Assembly (NCBI RefSeq): GCF_013266755.1
Contig: NZ_JABRWJ010000001.1
Span: 744,001 to 808,000 of the forward strand
Direction of reading: 5' to 3'
DNA length: 64,000 bases
Source of the DNA: Pseudaquabacterium terrae
GTDB lineage: Bacteria; Pseudomonadota; Gammaproteobacteria; Burkholderiales; Burkholderiaceae_C
Below the pieces are notes generated by a model, which saw only the letters and a list, made by a program, of their open reading frames with translations, ran no database searches and had not been told where the DNA came from. How positions within the stretch are numbered: the stretch's first letter is position 1; each line of letters begins with the position of its first letter. The translations under genes and the position numbers were made by a program. Positions 40,908-48,823 of the stretch are shown here, in pieces.

Positions 40908-41020
40908 CGTGATCTCTCGGCGAGGGGTTCGGTGCAGCGCATTGTTGGCGCTACAGTGCGCTCGGGCTGTTGGCGAGATCGACAGTTCCGTGTCCGATCA
41001 CGCCAAGCGAGCCCCCCCCG

Positions 41021-41989
41021 ATGCTGACCATTGCCCTGGCGATCACGCCGCACACCGTGCCCTCCAGCCTGGCGATGGCGCTCGACGTGCTGCGCCTGGG
41101 CAACCGCCACGCCGCACCGCGCCCGCTGGCGAAGCTGCTGCGCCTGTCTGCCGACGGCCGCGGCGTCGATTCACCGCTCGGCCGCTGGAGCGTCGACGGC
41201 GCGCTCGATGCGGCCGAGCGCGCCGACCTGCTGCTGTTCCCGGCCATCGGCGTGCCGGAGCCGGCGGTGCTGCAGGACCTCGCGCCGTGGATCGAGTGGT
41301 TGCGCACGCGCCGGCCGCGTCGCGGCGCGGCGACGCTGCCGCGCTTCGCCAGCATCTGCAGCGCGGCCTTCGTGCTCGGCGACGCCGGCCTGCTCGACGG
41401 CCGCCGCGCGACGACGCACTGGTCGCTCGAGCAGCCGTTCCGCCGCCGCTACCCGAACGCGCGGCTGGCGATCGACCAGATGATCACGCACGACGGCGAC
41501 ATCGCCTGCTCGGGCGGCGCTTATGCCGGCGTCGACCTCTGCCTGCACCTGCTGCGGCTGGCCGGCGGCGAAACGCTGGCGCGCCGCGTCGCCAACGAGC
41601 TGGTGTTCGACGAGCAACGCGGCCCGCAGCGCCGCCATGCGCCGCGGCTGCCGGCGCCGGACCACGAGGACGCGGCGATCGGCCGGCTGCAGCGCTGGCT
41701 CGACAGCCGCTACGCCGAGCCGTTGACGCTGGCGGCGATGGCCGAGCAGCTGCACTGCTCGCCGCGCAGCCTGCTGCGGCGCTTCAAGCAGGCGACCGGG
41801 CTGACGCCGATCGACTACCTGCAGCGCGTGCGGGTCAGCGCCGCCGAGGCGCAATTGGCCGATCCGCAGCGCACAGTCGAGGCGGTGGCCTGGGCCGTCG
41901 GCTACGAGGACCGCGCGGCGTTTGCGAAGGTCTTCAAGCGCATCACCGGGGCCAGCCCGGCCTCGGTGCGGCGCCGACCGGATCAGTGA
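41021..41989 (+). CDS. GlxA-type AraC-family transcriptional regulator
   Basis: 322 residues. The N-terminal DJ-1/PfpI-like domain (about 1-190; LTIALAITPHTVPSSLAMALDVLRL) has a Cys at the nucleophile elbow (FASICSAAFVLGDAGLLDGRRATTHW), the sensor form of this fold. The C-terminal AraC domain (about 220-322) contains two helix-turn-helices (LTLAAMAEQLHCSPRSLLRRFKQATGLTPIDYLQRVR and TVEAVAWAVGYEDRAAFAKVFKRITG). ATG at 41021 is used rather than a TTG 51 bases upstream. Its stop overlaps the convergent GDPD gene by seven bases. Confidence 0.92.
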   Translation: MLTIALAITPHTVPSSLAMALDVLRLGNRHAAPRPLAKLLRLSADGRGVDSPLGRWSVDGALDAAERADLLLFPAIGVPEPAVLQDLAPWIEWLRTRRPRRGAATLPRFASICSAAFVLGDAGLLDGRRATTHWSLEQPFRRRYPNARLAIDQMITHDGDIACSGGAYAGVDLCLHLLRLAGGETLARRVANELVFDEQRGPQRRHAPRLPAPDHEDAAIGRLQRWLDSRYAEPLTLAAMAEQLHCSPRSLLRRFKQATGLTPIDYLQRVRVSAAEAQLADPQRTVEAVAWAVGYEDRAAFAKVFKRITGASPASVRRRPDQ

Positions 41990-43170
41990 CCGAGCTCTTT
42001 CGCGTACGCAGCGCGCGCGGCGATGGCGGTGTCCGGGAAGTCCGAGAACAGCCCGTCGAGGCCGAGCCGGTAGTACTGCAGGTACTCGGCCTTCGGATCG
42101 CCCTTGTGGTCGAAGGCCAGGCGCTTGCCTTCGTTGCGGAAGGTGTAGGCATGCACGAAGAGGCCGGCCTTGTGCGCATCGGCGATCAGCGTCGTCGCCG
42201 GCTGCGAGCTGGCATCGCGCAGGTCGGCGACGCCGTCGCCGTTCAGGTCCTTCATGTTGCCGGCGGCGTCGTATTCGCCCTTCATCGGGATGATGTACGG
42301 CTTCCACGGGCCGATGCCGTCGGCATAGGTCTTGATCTCGGCGAGACCTGCCGGCGTGACCATCACGCTGTACAGCCGCGTATCGCCGGCCTTGGTCCAG
42401 TCGTACGGCCGGTCCCAGGGCGCGGCGTAGCTCAGCTTGCCGGTCTTGTAGTCGTACCAGTCGGCATCGATCAGCTGCACCATGCGCACGTTGAGGCCCA
42501 GCGTGCGCATCTGCTTCAGGCTGCTCGGCTCGAAGCTCTGCACGAAGACCGGCGCGGTCTTGCTGTTCCAGCCGGCGGCGTTGAGCGTCGCCGCGAGCTT
42601 GGGCTCCAGCGCCAGGCCGAGGTCGCGGTGGAAGGTCGGGTTCTTGGTCTCGGGGTAGATCGCGATTCCGCGGCCGAGCTTCGTGCTCTGCGTCTTCGCC
42701 AGGTCGACGATCTCCTGGAAGGTCGGCACCTTGTACTGGCCGTTGTACTGCTGCGGCCGGTCGGCGTCGGTGGCGATCGCGCCGAGCTCGCGGATCTCCG
42801 CCAGCGTGAAGTCGTGGGCGAACCAGCCGGTCTGCTTCTCGCCGTCGACCAGGTAGTCGGTGCGCTTGCGGTCGGCGAACTTCGCGATGCTGGCGACGTT
42901 GGTGCTGTAGGCCAGGTTCGGATCGTGGCGCGCGATCAGCACGCCGTCCTTGGTGGCGATCAGGTCGGGCTCGATCGCATCGGCGCCCTGGTCGATCGCG
43001 CGCTGGTAGGCCTCCAGCGTGTGCTCGGGCAGGGTGCCCGACGCGCCGCGGTGGCCGACGACCATCGTCTGGTTGCCGTCGAGCGTCTGGTAAGGGTCGG
43101 GATCGTCGTTGCAGGCGGCGAGCACGCCGGCGCACAGGACCGCGAGCAGCGGGCGCAGGAAAGGGGTCAT
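41983..43170 (-). CDS. Glycerophosphodiester phosphodiesterase lipoprotein (GlpQ-like)
   Basis: 395 residues. The lipoprotein signal ends LAAC. The GDPD core begins VVGHRGASGTLPEHTLEAYQRAIDQGADAIEPDLIATKDGVLIARHD, giving the catalytic His (HRG), metal-binding Glu/Asp (EPD) and second His (ARHD). It hydrolyses glycerophosphodiesters to glycerol-3-phosphate in the periplasm. A DLNGDGVADLRD loop at ~325 is an EF-hand/dockerin-like Ca2+ site, inserted relative to the shorter family members. AAGGA upstream of the ATG. Confidence 0.94.
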   Translation of the reverse strand: MTPFLRPLLAVLCAGVLAACNDDPDPYQTLDGNQTMVVGHRGASGTLPEHTLEAYQRAIDQGADAIEPDLIATKDGVLIARHDPNLAYSTNVASIAKFADRKRTDYLVDGEKQTGWFAHDFTLAEIRELGAIATDADRPQQYNGQYKVPTFQEIVDLAKTQSTKLGRGIAIYPETKNPTFHRDLGLALEPKLAATLNAAGWNSKTAPVFVQSFEPSSLKQMRTLGLNVRMVQLIDADWYDYKTGKLSYAAPWDRPYDWTKAGDTRLYSVMVTPAGLAEIKTYADGIGPWKPYIIPMKGEYDAAGNMKDLNGDGVADLRDASSQPATTLIADAHKAGLFVHAYTFRNEGKRLAFDHKGDPKAEYLQYYRLGLDGLFSDFPDTAIAARAAYAKELGH

Positions 43171-43252
43171 CGGTCGTCCTTGTCGGATCGGGGATTCGAA
43201 GGCCGGCGATCATCCCCGGCGCCGATGACGGCGGCGTGACCGGATGTAGCAG

Positions 43253-44404
43253 CTAACCCGCAGGTGAATCGGCCGCGGCGAGCCGCCACAGCGAGGTCAC
43301 CTCGGCCGCCCGCGCCGCGTGCAGTGGATCGCTCGGATCCTGTGTGCGGCGGTGCTGCGGCCGCGTGTCGATGCGGCCGGCGACCGTCAGCCCGGCATCG
43401 GCGATCCAGCCGAGCAGCTGCTCGCGGCTGCGCAGCCCCAGGTGCTCGGCCAGATCCGACAGGATCAGCCAGCCCTCGCCGGCCGGCGCCAGATGCTCGC
43501 GCAGGCCGCCCAGGTAGCCGCGCAGCATGCGGCTGTCGGGGTCGTAGACGGCGGCTTCGAGCGCCGAGCTCGGCTGCGCCGGCACCCACGGCGGGTTGCA
43601 GACCACCAGGCCGGCGCGGCCGTCGGGAAACAGGTCGGCGCGCTGCAGCGCGATGCGATCGGCCACGCCGAGGCGCTGGAAGTTGTCGGCGGCGCAGGCC
43701 AGCGCACGGGCGTCGAGGTCGGTGGCGATCATCCGCTTGACACCGCGCCGCGCCAGCACGGCGGCCAGCACGCCGGTGCCGGTGCCGATGTCGAAGCCGC
43801 CGGCACTCGCCGCCGCGGCCGGCAACGGCGCGCGCGCGACCAGGTCCACGTACTCGCCGCGCACCGGCGAGAACACGCCGTGGTGCGGATGGATCGCACC
43901 GCGCAGTGCGGCGATCGGCACGCCCTTCTTGCGCCACTCGTGCGCGCCGATGGCCCCTTGCAGCTCGCGCAGCGACGCGACGTAGGGTTCGCCCACCGCG
44001 CCGAAGGCTTCGCTCGCCGCGGCACGCACGTCCGGCGCGCGACGCAGCGGGATGCGGTGGTCGGCATCGAAGGGCAGCAGCAGCCGGCCCAGGATCTGCG
44101 CGCGCTGCGCCTGCAGGCGGCGCTGCGCGGCGAAGGCCTCGGCCGGCGACTTCGGCACCGGCGCGTTGCGCGCGAGCCGGCGCTCGAGCCGCCGCCCCAG
44201 CGCCTGCAGCAGCTGGCGCGCGTTGTGGAAGTCGCCGCGCCACAGCAGGCCGACGCCCTGCTCGGCCAGGCGATAGGCGGCGTTGGCATCGACGCGGTCG
44301 TCGACCGGCTCGATGCGCTCGGGCGCCGGATGGCCGGCGAGAGAACACCAGCGCGCCGATTGCGGCCGGCCCTCGGCGTCGGTCCAGTGGATGTGCGGGC
44401 TCAT
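43253..44404 (-). CDS. Class I SAM-dependent methyltransferase (NPPW type)
   Basis: 383 residues. The N-terminal ~180 residues are helical and Arg-rich (LLQALGRRLERRLARNAPVPKSPAEAFAAQRRLQAQRAQIL), and the Rossmann domain follows with FDIGTGTGVLAAVLARRGVKRMIATDLDARALACA and VVCNPPWVPAQ. NPP[YW] is the motif for N-methylation of nucleobases or protein glutamine, so it is related to PrmC/RlmF-type enzymes. Target unknown. It follows the anti-sigma-like gene by 36 bp. Confidence 0.85.
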   Translation of the reverse strand: MSPHIHWTDAEGRPQSARWCSLAGHPAPERIEPVDDRVDANAAYRLAEQGVGLLWRGDFHNARQLLQALGRRLERRLARNAPVPKSPAEAFAAQRRLQAQRAQILGRLLLPFDADHRIPLRRAPDVRAAASEAFGAVGEPYVASLRELQGAIGAHEWRKKGVPIAALRGAIHPHHGVFSPVRGEYVDLVARAPLPAAAASAGGFDIGTGTGVLAAVLARRGVKRMIATDLDARALACAADNFQRLGVADRIALQRADLFPDGRAGLVVCNPPWVPAQPSSALEAAVYDPDSRMLRGYLGGLREHLAPAGEGWLILSDLAEHLGLRSREQLLGWIADAGLTVAGRIDTRPQHRRTQDPSDPLHAARAAEVTSLWRLAAADSPAG

Positions 44405-44440
44405 GCGGGATTCTCGCCGCCTGCGCCCTCGGGCCCGCCT

Positions 44441-44839
44441 TCAGCGCCGCCGTTGCAGCAGCACCGCGCCCAGCACCACCGAGGCCACCAGCGTGCCGCC
44501 GAGCAGGCGCACGAGCTCCCACGCCGGCATCCCGCTGCCGGCGAAGCCCGCTTGCAGCAGAAGGACGGCACCCAGCGCGATGCCGGCGGCCAGACCCACG
44601 CGACCAAAGCGCGCCTGGTGGCGCTGGCGCTGTTCGCGCACGCGCAAGCGCGCCAGCGCCTCCTGCGGCGGCAGCAGCGGCGGCGCCAGCGCCGGAGACG
44701 GCGGCAGCGCCTGCAGCACGCGCGCACTGAAGCCGTCGTCGGGCAGCGGCTCGGCCAGCGCGGCGAGCGCCGCCGTCAGCCGGCGCTCCAGCGCAGCCTG
44801 CTGCGGCGACAGCGCGCCGGGGTCGATCGGATCGTTCAT
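44441..44839 (-). CDS. Small two-helix membrane protein in an ECF sigma locus (anti-sigma candidate)
   Basis: 132 residues. A soluble N-terminal half (SPQQAALERRLTAALAALAEPLPDDGFSARVLQAL) is followed by a basic stretch and two membrane helices (GLAAGIALGAVLLLQAG and LLGGTLVASVVLGAVLL). It overlaps the sigma factor stop by ATGA, which is the usual spot for an anti-sigma factor, but the zinc motif HxxxCxxC is absent, so it is not a ZAS-type factor. An ATG six bases upstream is an alternative start. Role inferred from position. Confidence 0.75.
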   Translation of the reverse strand: MNDPIDPGALSPQQAALERRLTAALAALAEPLPDDGFSARVLQALPPSPALAPPLLPPQEALARLRVREQRQRHQARFGRVGLAAGIALGAVLLLQAGFAGSGMPAWELVRLLGGTLVASVVLGAVLLQRRR

Positions 44840-45384
44840 GCACATGTCTCCGCCTGCCAGGCCGCCAGGTCGATGCGCAGCCGGGCCTTGGCGCGGGCGA
44901 CCTGCGACTTCAGCGTGCCCAGCGGCAGGCCGAGCACGCTTGCGGCCTCCTCGTGCGTCAGCTCGAGCACGCCGCAGTGGATGATCGCGATGCGCTCGGG
45001 CTCGGGCAGCCGCGCCAGCGCACGTTCGAGGTCGATGCGCAGCGCATCGGAGGAGACGTGCGCCGCATCGGCCGGCCCGGCGGCCGCGTCGCCGAGCGGC
45101 TGCAGCGGCGGCTCCGCGCGGCACTGCATCAGGAAGCGGTGGTAGGCAATGCGGTAGAGCCATGTCGCGAAGCGGGCGTCGCCGCGAAACCCGGGCAGCG
45201 CGCGCCAGGCCTGCACGAAGGTCTCCTGCGCCAGGTCATCGGCCAGCGCAGGGTCGCCGCGGGTCAGCCGGCGCAGCTGCTGGCGCACGCGCGACTGGTG
45301 CCGCGTGACGAGCGTGTTGAAGGCCTGCACGTCGCCGGCGCGGGCTCGCGCCAGCGCCACCGCCTCGTCCTCGTCGAGCGGCAC
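44836..45384 (-). CDS. ECF-family RNA polymerase sigma factor (GTG start)
   Basis: 182 residues. Region 2 reads FNTLVTRHQSRVRQQLRRLTRGDPALADDLAQETFVQAWRALPGFRGDARFATWLYRIAYH and region 4 LARLPEPERIAIIHCGVLELTHEEAASVLGLPLGTLKSQVARAKARLR, the -35 reader helix-turn-helix. GTG at 45384 lies one base after the upstream stop (TGA-C-GTG), consistent with coupled translation; the longer in-frame extension upstream is antisense-like. The membrane proteins on either side are likely to sense and restrain it. Confidence 0.92.
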   Translation of the reverse strand: MPLDEDEAVALARARAGDVQAFNTLVTRHQSRVRQQLRRLTRGDPALADDLAQETFVQAWRALPGFRGDARFATWLYRIAYHRFLMQCRAEPPLQPLGDAAAGPADAAHVSSDALRIDLERALARLPEPERIAIIHCGVLELTHEEAASVLGLPLGTLKSQVARAKARLRIDLAAWQAETCA

Positions 45385-45385
45385 G

Positions 45386-45808
45386 TCAGGGCTCGCGCAC
45401 CGCCGCGGCCGCCGTTGCGCCTGGCGCCGGCCGGCGGCGCTCGATCCACAGCGCGACCAGCTGCGCCGCACCGATGCACATCACCATCAGCCCGACGCCG
45501 ATCAGGAAGTGCATGCCCATCAGCCAGAACAGCAGCACCAGCCCGAGCCCGACACCGACCAGCGTGATCGCCCGGAACAGCGGCGAGCCGCCGCGGCCTT
45601 CCTGCTCCGACGGCGGGTCGATCAGCTCGCGCGGCACCGGCAGGCCCCGCTCGGCGAGATGGCGCACCGTGGCGAACAGCTGTTCGTCGCGCTGGCGCCG
45701 AAAGTGCAGCACCACCCAGACGATCAGCGCCGGCAGCAGCAGCGCGACCGCGCCGATCAGCATCGCGACCACGGGAATCAGGGTTTCTTTGTCCAGCAGC
45801 ATGTCCAT
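45386..45808 (-). CDS. DUF6249-like membrane protein
   Basis: 140 residues with three predicted membrane helices: LIPVVAMLIGAVALLLPALIVWVVL, then FRAITLVGVGLGLVLLFWLMGMHFLIGVGLMVMCIGAAQLVALW as two helices. The loop between them (RHLAERGLPVPRELIDPPSEQ) is the most conserved part of the DUF6249-type family. First gene of the sigma locus, immediately before the ECF gene, so it is likely part of the same signal-transducing unit. Function unknown. Confidence 0.78.
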   Translation of the reverse strand: MDMLLDKETLIPVVAMLIGAVALLLPALIVWVVLHFRRQRDEQLFATVRHLAERGLPVPRELIDPPSEQEGRGGSPLFRAITLVGVGLGLVLLFWLMGMHFLIGVGLMVMCIGAAQLVALWIERRRPAPGATAAAAVREP

Positions 45809-45885
45809 CGGCGGCAGCCTCGCAAGCAGGTTGATTGGTTTGAGCGCTTGGATGCGCGGCAGCTGCGCGGCGGATGTCGCTGGCG

Positions 45886-45894
45886 AAAAAAAAA
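45886..45894 (-). terminator. T9 run with weak stem after the isomerase gene
   Basis: On the minus strand the stop of the isomerase is followed by GGGCGGCGC and nine T. The preceding stem (GCCG...CGGC, 4 bp with an 11-base loop) is weak, so this is only a possible intrinsic terminator. It is the only long T-run I noticed next to a gene end in the window. Confidence 0.35.
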
Positions 45895-45905
45895 GCGCCG
45901 CCCGG

Positions 45906-46511
45906 TCAGAACGGCCCGCTGGCCAGCACGCGCTCGATCTGCGGCTTGCGATCGTTGCCCCAGAAGGGCTCGCCGTCGACGATGAAGAAGGGCGCGCCGA
46001 AGACGCCGGCCGTGATCGCCTGGTCGCTGGCGCGCTTCAGGCGATCCTTCCACAGCGGATCGGTCCACGCCGCTTCGGCGCCGGTGGCGTCGAGCCCGGA
46101 CTCGGCGGCCAGCGCCTTCAGCGCGGCCGCGTCGTTCAGCGGTATGCCGCGCACGAAGAAACCGCGGAAGGCGCTGCGCGCCCACTGCGCGGCCTCCGCC
46201 GGGCCGCGCTCGTCGTGCAGCCACCAGTACACTCGCGCCGCGTTCTGCGTCGGAATGGGAAACGCGTCGGGCATCACGAAGGGCACGCCTTCGTAGCGCG
46301 CCGAGCGGGCGAAATCACGCAAGCTGTACTCGCGCTTGATCGGATGCGCCACCGGGCTCCTCAGCTCCGCCGCCTGGAACGTGACTCCCAGCAGGATCGC
46401 GTGCCGGCTCACCGTGCGCCCGTGGCGGGCGGCCAGCGCGTCGATCCACTCGTTGGCGATGTAGGAGTACGGGGACGAAAAGTCGAAATAGAAATCGATC
46501 GGCGGTCGCAT
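45906..46511 (-). CDS. 2-hydroxychromene-2-carboxylate isomerase/DsbA-family protein
   Basis: 201 residues of the thioredoxin-fold kappa-GST/HCCA isomerase family. The start IDFYFDFSSPYSYIANEWIDALAARHG carries the catalytic Ser (FSSPYSY) in place of the Dsb CxxC motif. The end has AGVFGAPFFIVDGEPFWGNDRKPQIER, the cis-Pro loop and family signature. In naphthalene degradation such enzymes isomerise 2-hydroxychromene-2-carboxylate with glutathione; with no catabolic genes nearby, that specific role is not claimed. Confidence 0.88.
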   Translation of the reverse strand: MRPPIDFYFDFSSPYSYIANEWIDALAARHGRTVSRHAILLGVTFQAAELRSPVAHPIKREYSLRDFARSARYEGVPFVMPDAFPIPTQNAARVYWWLHDERGPAEAAQWARSAFRGFFVRGIPLNDAAALKALAAESGLDATGAEAAWTDPLWKDRLKRASDQAITAGVFGAPFFIVDGEPFWGNDRKPQIERVLASGPF

Positions 46512-46656
46512 CCGACGCACCGTATCGCCGGCCGCCGAGCGTGTCCATCGGTAACGGCGCGGTGATATTCGGCGCGGCCGGCCCGAAACCACCCTGGCGC
46601 CCGATCGACAATCAAGCCATGCACCACCGCAGCGTTCCCGTCCCCGCCGCCTGCCG

Positions 46657-47802
46657 ATGACCGAGCCGGCCTTCGCTCCGCTGCAGTGGCTGGTGGCCTG
46701 CCAGATGGGTTTGTACGGCCTGGTCTGGGCCTTCGTCGGGCTGCTGCTGCGTGACACCCGGCGCCCGCTGATGCACTGGGGGGCGTTCTTCGCGATGCTC
46801 GGTTTTGGCCTGGCGCTGGCCAGCGGCCGCGACGAGCCGCGCCACTGGCTGTACTACAACGGCGCCAACGTCGTCAGCATCGTCGCCTTCGCGCTGATGC
46901 GGCGCGGCACCGAGATGTTCATGAAGGTCGAGCGGCACGACCGCGAGCAGCTCGCGATGCTGGCGCCGGTGATCGCGCTGATCGTCGCCGCCGGCCCCGC
47001 CGATCATTGGGCGACGCTGCGCATCGTGCTGTCGTACGCCGCGCAGGCCTACACCGTGTTGCGCACGATGGTGACGATCCGCGAGGCGCTGGCGACCGAG
47101 TTCGGGCGGCCGACGATGCTGGCGATCGTCGTGCCGGGCGGGTTGATCGGCGTGGTGCTGGCGCTGCTGGGCCTGAACCAGGCGCTGCAATGGGCGCAGC
47201 CGATCGAGATGCTGCGCGGCTTCCCGAGCGCCCTGGTGCTGATGGGTACCTACCTGGGCGGCTGCGCGCTGTTGACCTTCAGCTTCATGGTGATGATCAT
47301 GCAGCGGCTGATCGCGACGCTGCGCGAAGCCTCGGTGCGCGACGCGCTGACCGGCCTGCACAACCGCCGCGCGATGACCGAAGCGCTCGGCCGCCAGTGG
47401 CAGCGCCACCGCCGCACGCAGTCGCCGCTGGCGGTGGTGGCGATCGACCTCGACCACTTCAAGCGCATCAACGACACGCTCGGCCAGACCGCCGGCGACA
47501 GCGTGCTGGTGCATCTGTCGAACCTGCTGCAGAACCACGTGCGCGCGGAAGACATCGTCGGCCGCGTCGGCGGCGAGGAATTCCTGCTGCTGCTGCCCGA
47601 CACCGAGCCGCAGCAGGCCACCGCGCTGGCCGAACGGTTGCGCGTGCTGGTGCGCGCCGAGGCGCTGGGCACGACGATCAGCGTCGGCGTTGCGCTGGCG
47701 CACTCGGTCGACAAGGATCCGGAGAGCCTGATCGCGCGCGCCGACGCGGCGCTGTACCGCGCCAAGGAAGCCGGGCGCAACCGGGTCGAAGTGGCCGACT
47801 GA
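46657..47802 (+). CDS. Membrane-bound diguanylate cyclase
   Basis: 381 residues. About six N-terminal membrane helices (1-215; LVACQMGLYGLVWAFVGLLL, HWGAFFAMLGFGLALASG) are followed by a GGDEF domain (220-381) with signature GGEEF at about 305-309 and an intact inhibitory I-site RAED five residues before it. It should make cyclic di-GMP with product feedback, in contrast to the enzyme at 13671. The membrane part is of no named sensor class I recognise. Convergent with the homocysteine methyltransferase; one base between stops. Confidence 0.93.
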   Translation: MTEPAFAPLQWLVACQMGLYGLVWAFVGLLLRDTRRPLMHWGAFFAMLGFGLALASGRDEPRHWLYYNGANVVSIVAFALMRRGTEMFMKVERHDREQLAMLAPVIALIVAAGPADHWATLRIVLSYAAQAYTVLRTMVTIREALATEFGRPTMLAIVVPGGLIGVVLALLGLNQALQWAQPIEMLRGFPSALVLMGTYLGGCALLTFSFMVMIMQRLIATLREASVRDALTGLHNRRAMTEALGRQWQRHRRTQSPLAVVAIDLDHFKRINDTLGQTAGDSVLVHLSNLLQNHVRAEDIVGRVGGEEFLLLLPDTEPQQATALAERLRVLVRAEALGTTISVGVALAHSVDKDPESLIARADAALYRAKEAGRNRVEVAD

Positions 47803-47803
47803 G

Positions 47804-48745
47804 TCAGGCCCAGGCCCGCGTGATCGCGCGCAGGTGCCGCTCGTCGGTGCCGCAGCAGCCGCCCAGCACGTTGAGCTTCGGCAGCGGCGCCCGCAGCCGA
47901 AGGTAGCGCTGCGCCAGGTCGTCCGGGTCGCCGCTGTCGAGCTCGGTCGCCGCGTCGAGCTCGGCGTGGCTGCGGGTCGACGCGTTGGCACGCAGGCCGT
48001 GGATGCGCTCGCGCCAGGCGCCGCCTTGTGCGACCGCGGCCTCGAAGTGGCTCGGATGCGCGCAATTGATCTGGAAGTACGCCGGCGCATGGCCGTCGGC
48101 GTCGACGCGCTGAATCGCCTCGCCCAGGGATTCGCCGCTCGGCAGCCGGCCGTCGGTTTCGAGCGTGAACGAGACGGCGCACGGCAACCCGACCGCCGCG
48201 GCCGCGCGCGCGACGCCGCAGGCCTCGGCGCTGCCGGTCATCGTCACCGCGGCCAGCATGTCGACGCCGCCTTCGCGCAGCGCCTCGGCTTGCGCACGGT
48301 GGTAGCGCGCGGCCTCGTCGATGCTGCCGGGCTGCTCGGCGATGTAGCCGTCGCCACGCGGGCCGATGACGCCGCTGGTGACGATCTCGCCTTCGAGGCG
48401 CGGCGCCCAGGTCTTCTGCAGCTGGCGCACGAAGGCCGCCGCATCGCGGTTCACCGCGGCCAGCGCCGGCGCATCGAAGCCGAGCTTCGCGCCCCAGTCG
48501 GCATTGGCACGCCAGGTCGGCGTCTCCAGCACGAAGCCGGCACCGGCGGTGCGGGCAGCGAGCGCGAGGTAGGGCTTGTAGTACTCGGCCAGGGTCTGGC
48601 GCCCCGGCGCATCGCCGAGCAGCACGAAGGCTGCGAAGTGCGGCAGCGCAATGCCGCGCTGGTAGACCAGCGAGGTCTCCAGGCCACCATCGCTCAGGAA
48701 GAGTCCGCCGCGCAGTTGCGGCAGGTCGGAAACCAGCGTCGCCAT
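47804..48745 (-). CDS. mmuM: Homocysteine S-methyltransferase
   Basis: 313 residues of the Zn-dependent family that makes methionine from homocysteine using S-methylmethionine or SAM. Zinc ligands are Cys in INCAHPSHF and the pair in LGGCCGTDERHLRAI. The start LSDGGLETSLVYQRGIALPHFAAFVLL and GSAEACGVARAAAAVGLPCAVSFTLETDGRLPSG are typical. GGAGG precedes the ATG. It is the last gene of the long minus-strand block from liuR, 78 bp after the acyl-CoA dehydrogenase, so it may be cotranscribed. MmuM is the nearest functional name; the substrate is not certain. Confidence 0.88.
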   Translation of the reverse strand: MATLVSDLPQLRGGLFLSDGGLETSLVYQRGIALPHFAAFVLLGDAPGRQTLAEYYKPYLALAARTAGAGFVLETPTWRANADWGAKLGFDAPALAAVNRDAAAFVRQLQKTWAPRLEGEIVTSGVIGPRGDGYIAEQPGSIDEAARYHRAQAEALREGGVDMLAAVTMTGSAEACGVARAAAAVGLPCAVSFTLETDGRLPSGESLGEAIQRVDADGHAPAYFQINCAHPSHFEAAVAQGGAWRERIHGLRANASTRSHAELDAATELDSGDPDDLAQRYLRLRAPLPKLNVLGGCCGTDERHLRAITRAWA

Positions 48746-48823
48746 CGTGCACCTCCGGTTCGATGCGCTGGCAACGATAGGCCGACGCGGCTGGCTGTCA
48801 AGCGGGCCAGCCGAGGTTTCGGA

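Noticed and set aside
41011-41018. Run of eight C just before the AraC-type regulator start as a phase-variation tract
   Set aside because: It is outside the coding frame and short for slippage in DNA of this base composition; nothing else supports it.
40970-41020. TTG at 40970 as the start of the AraC-type regulator
   Set aside because: The added residues do not resemble the DJ-1-like domain, which begins at the ATG at 41021.
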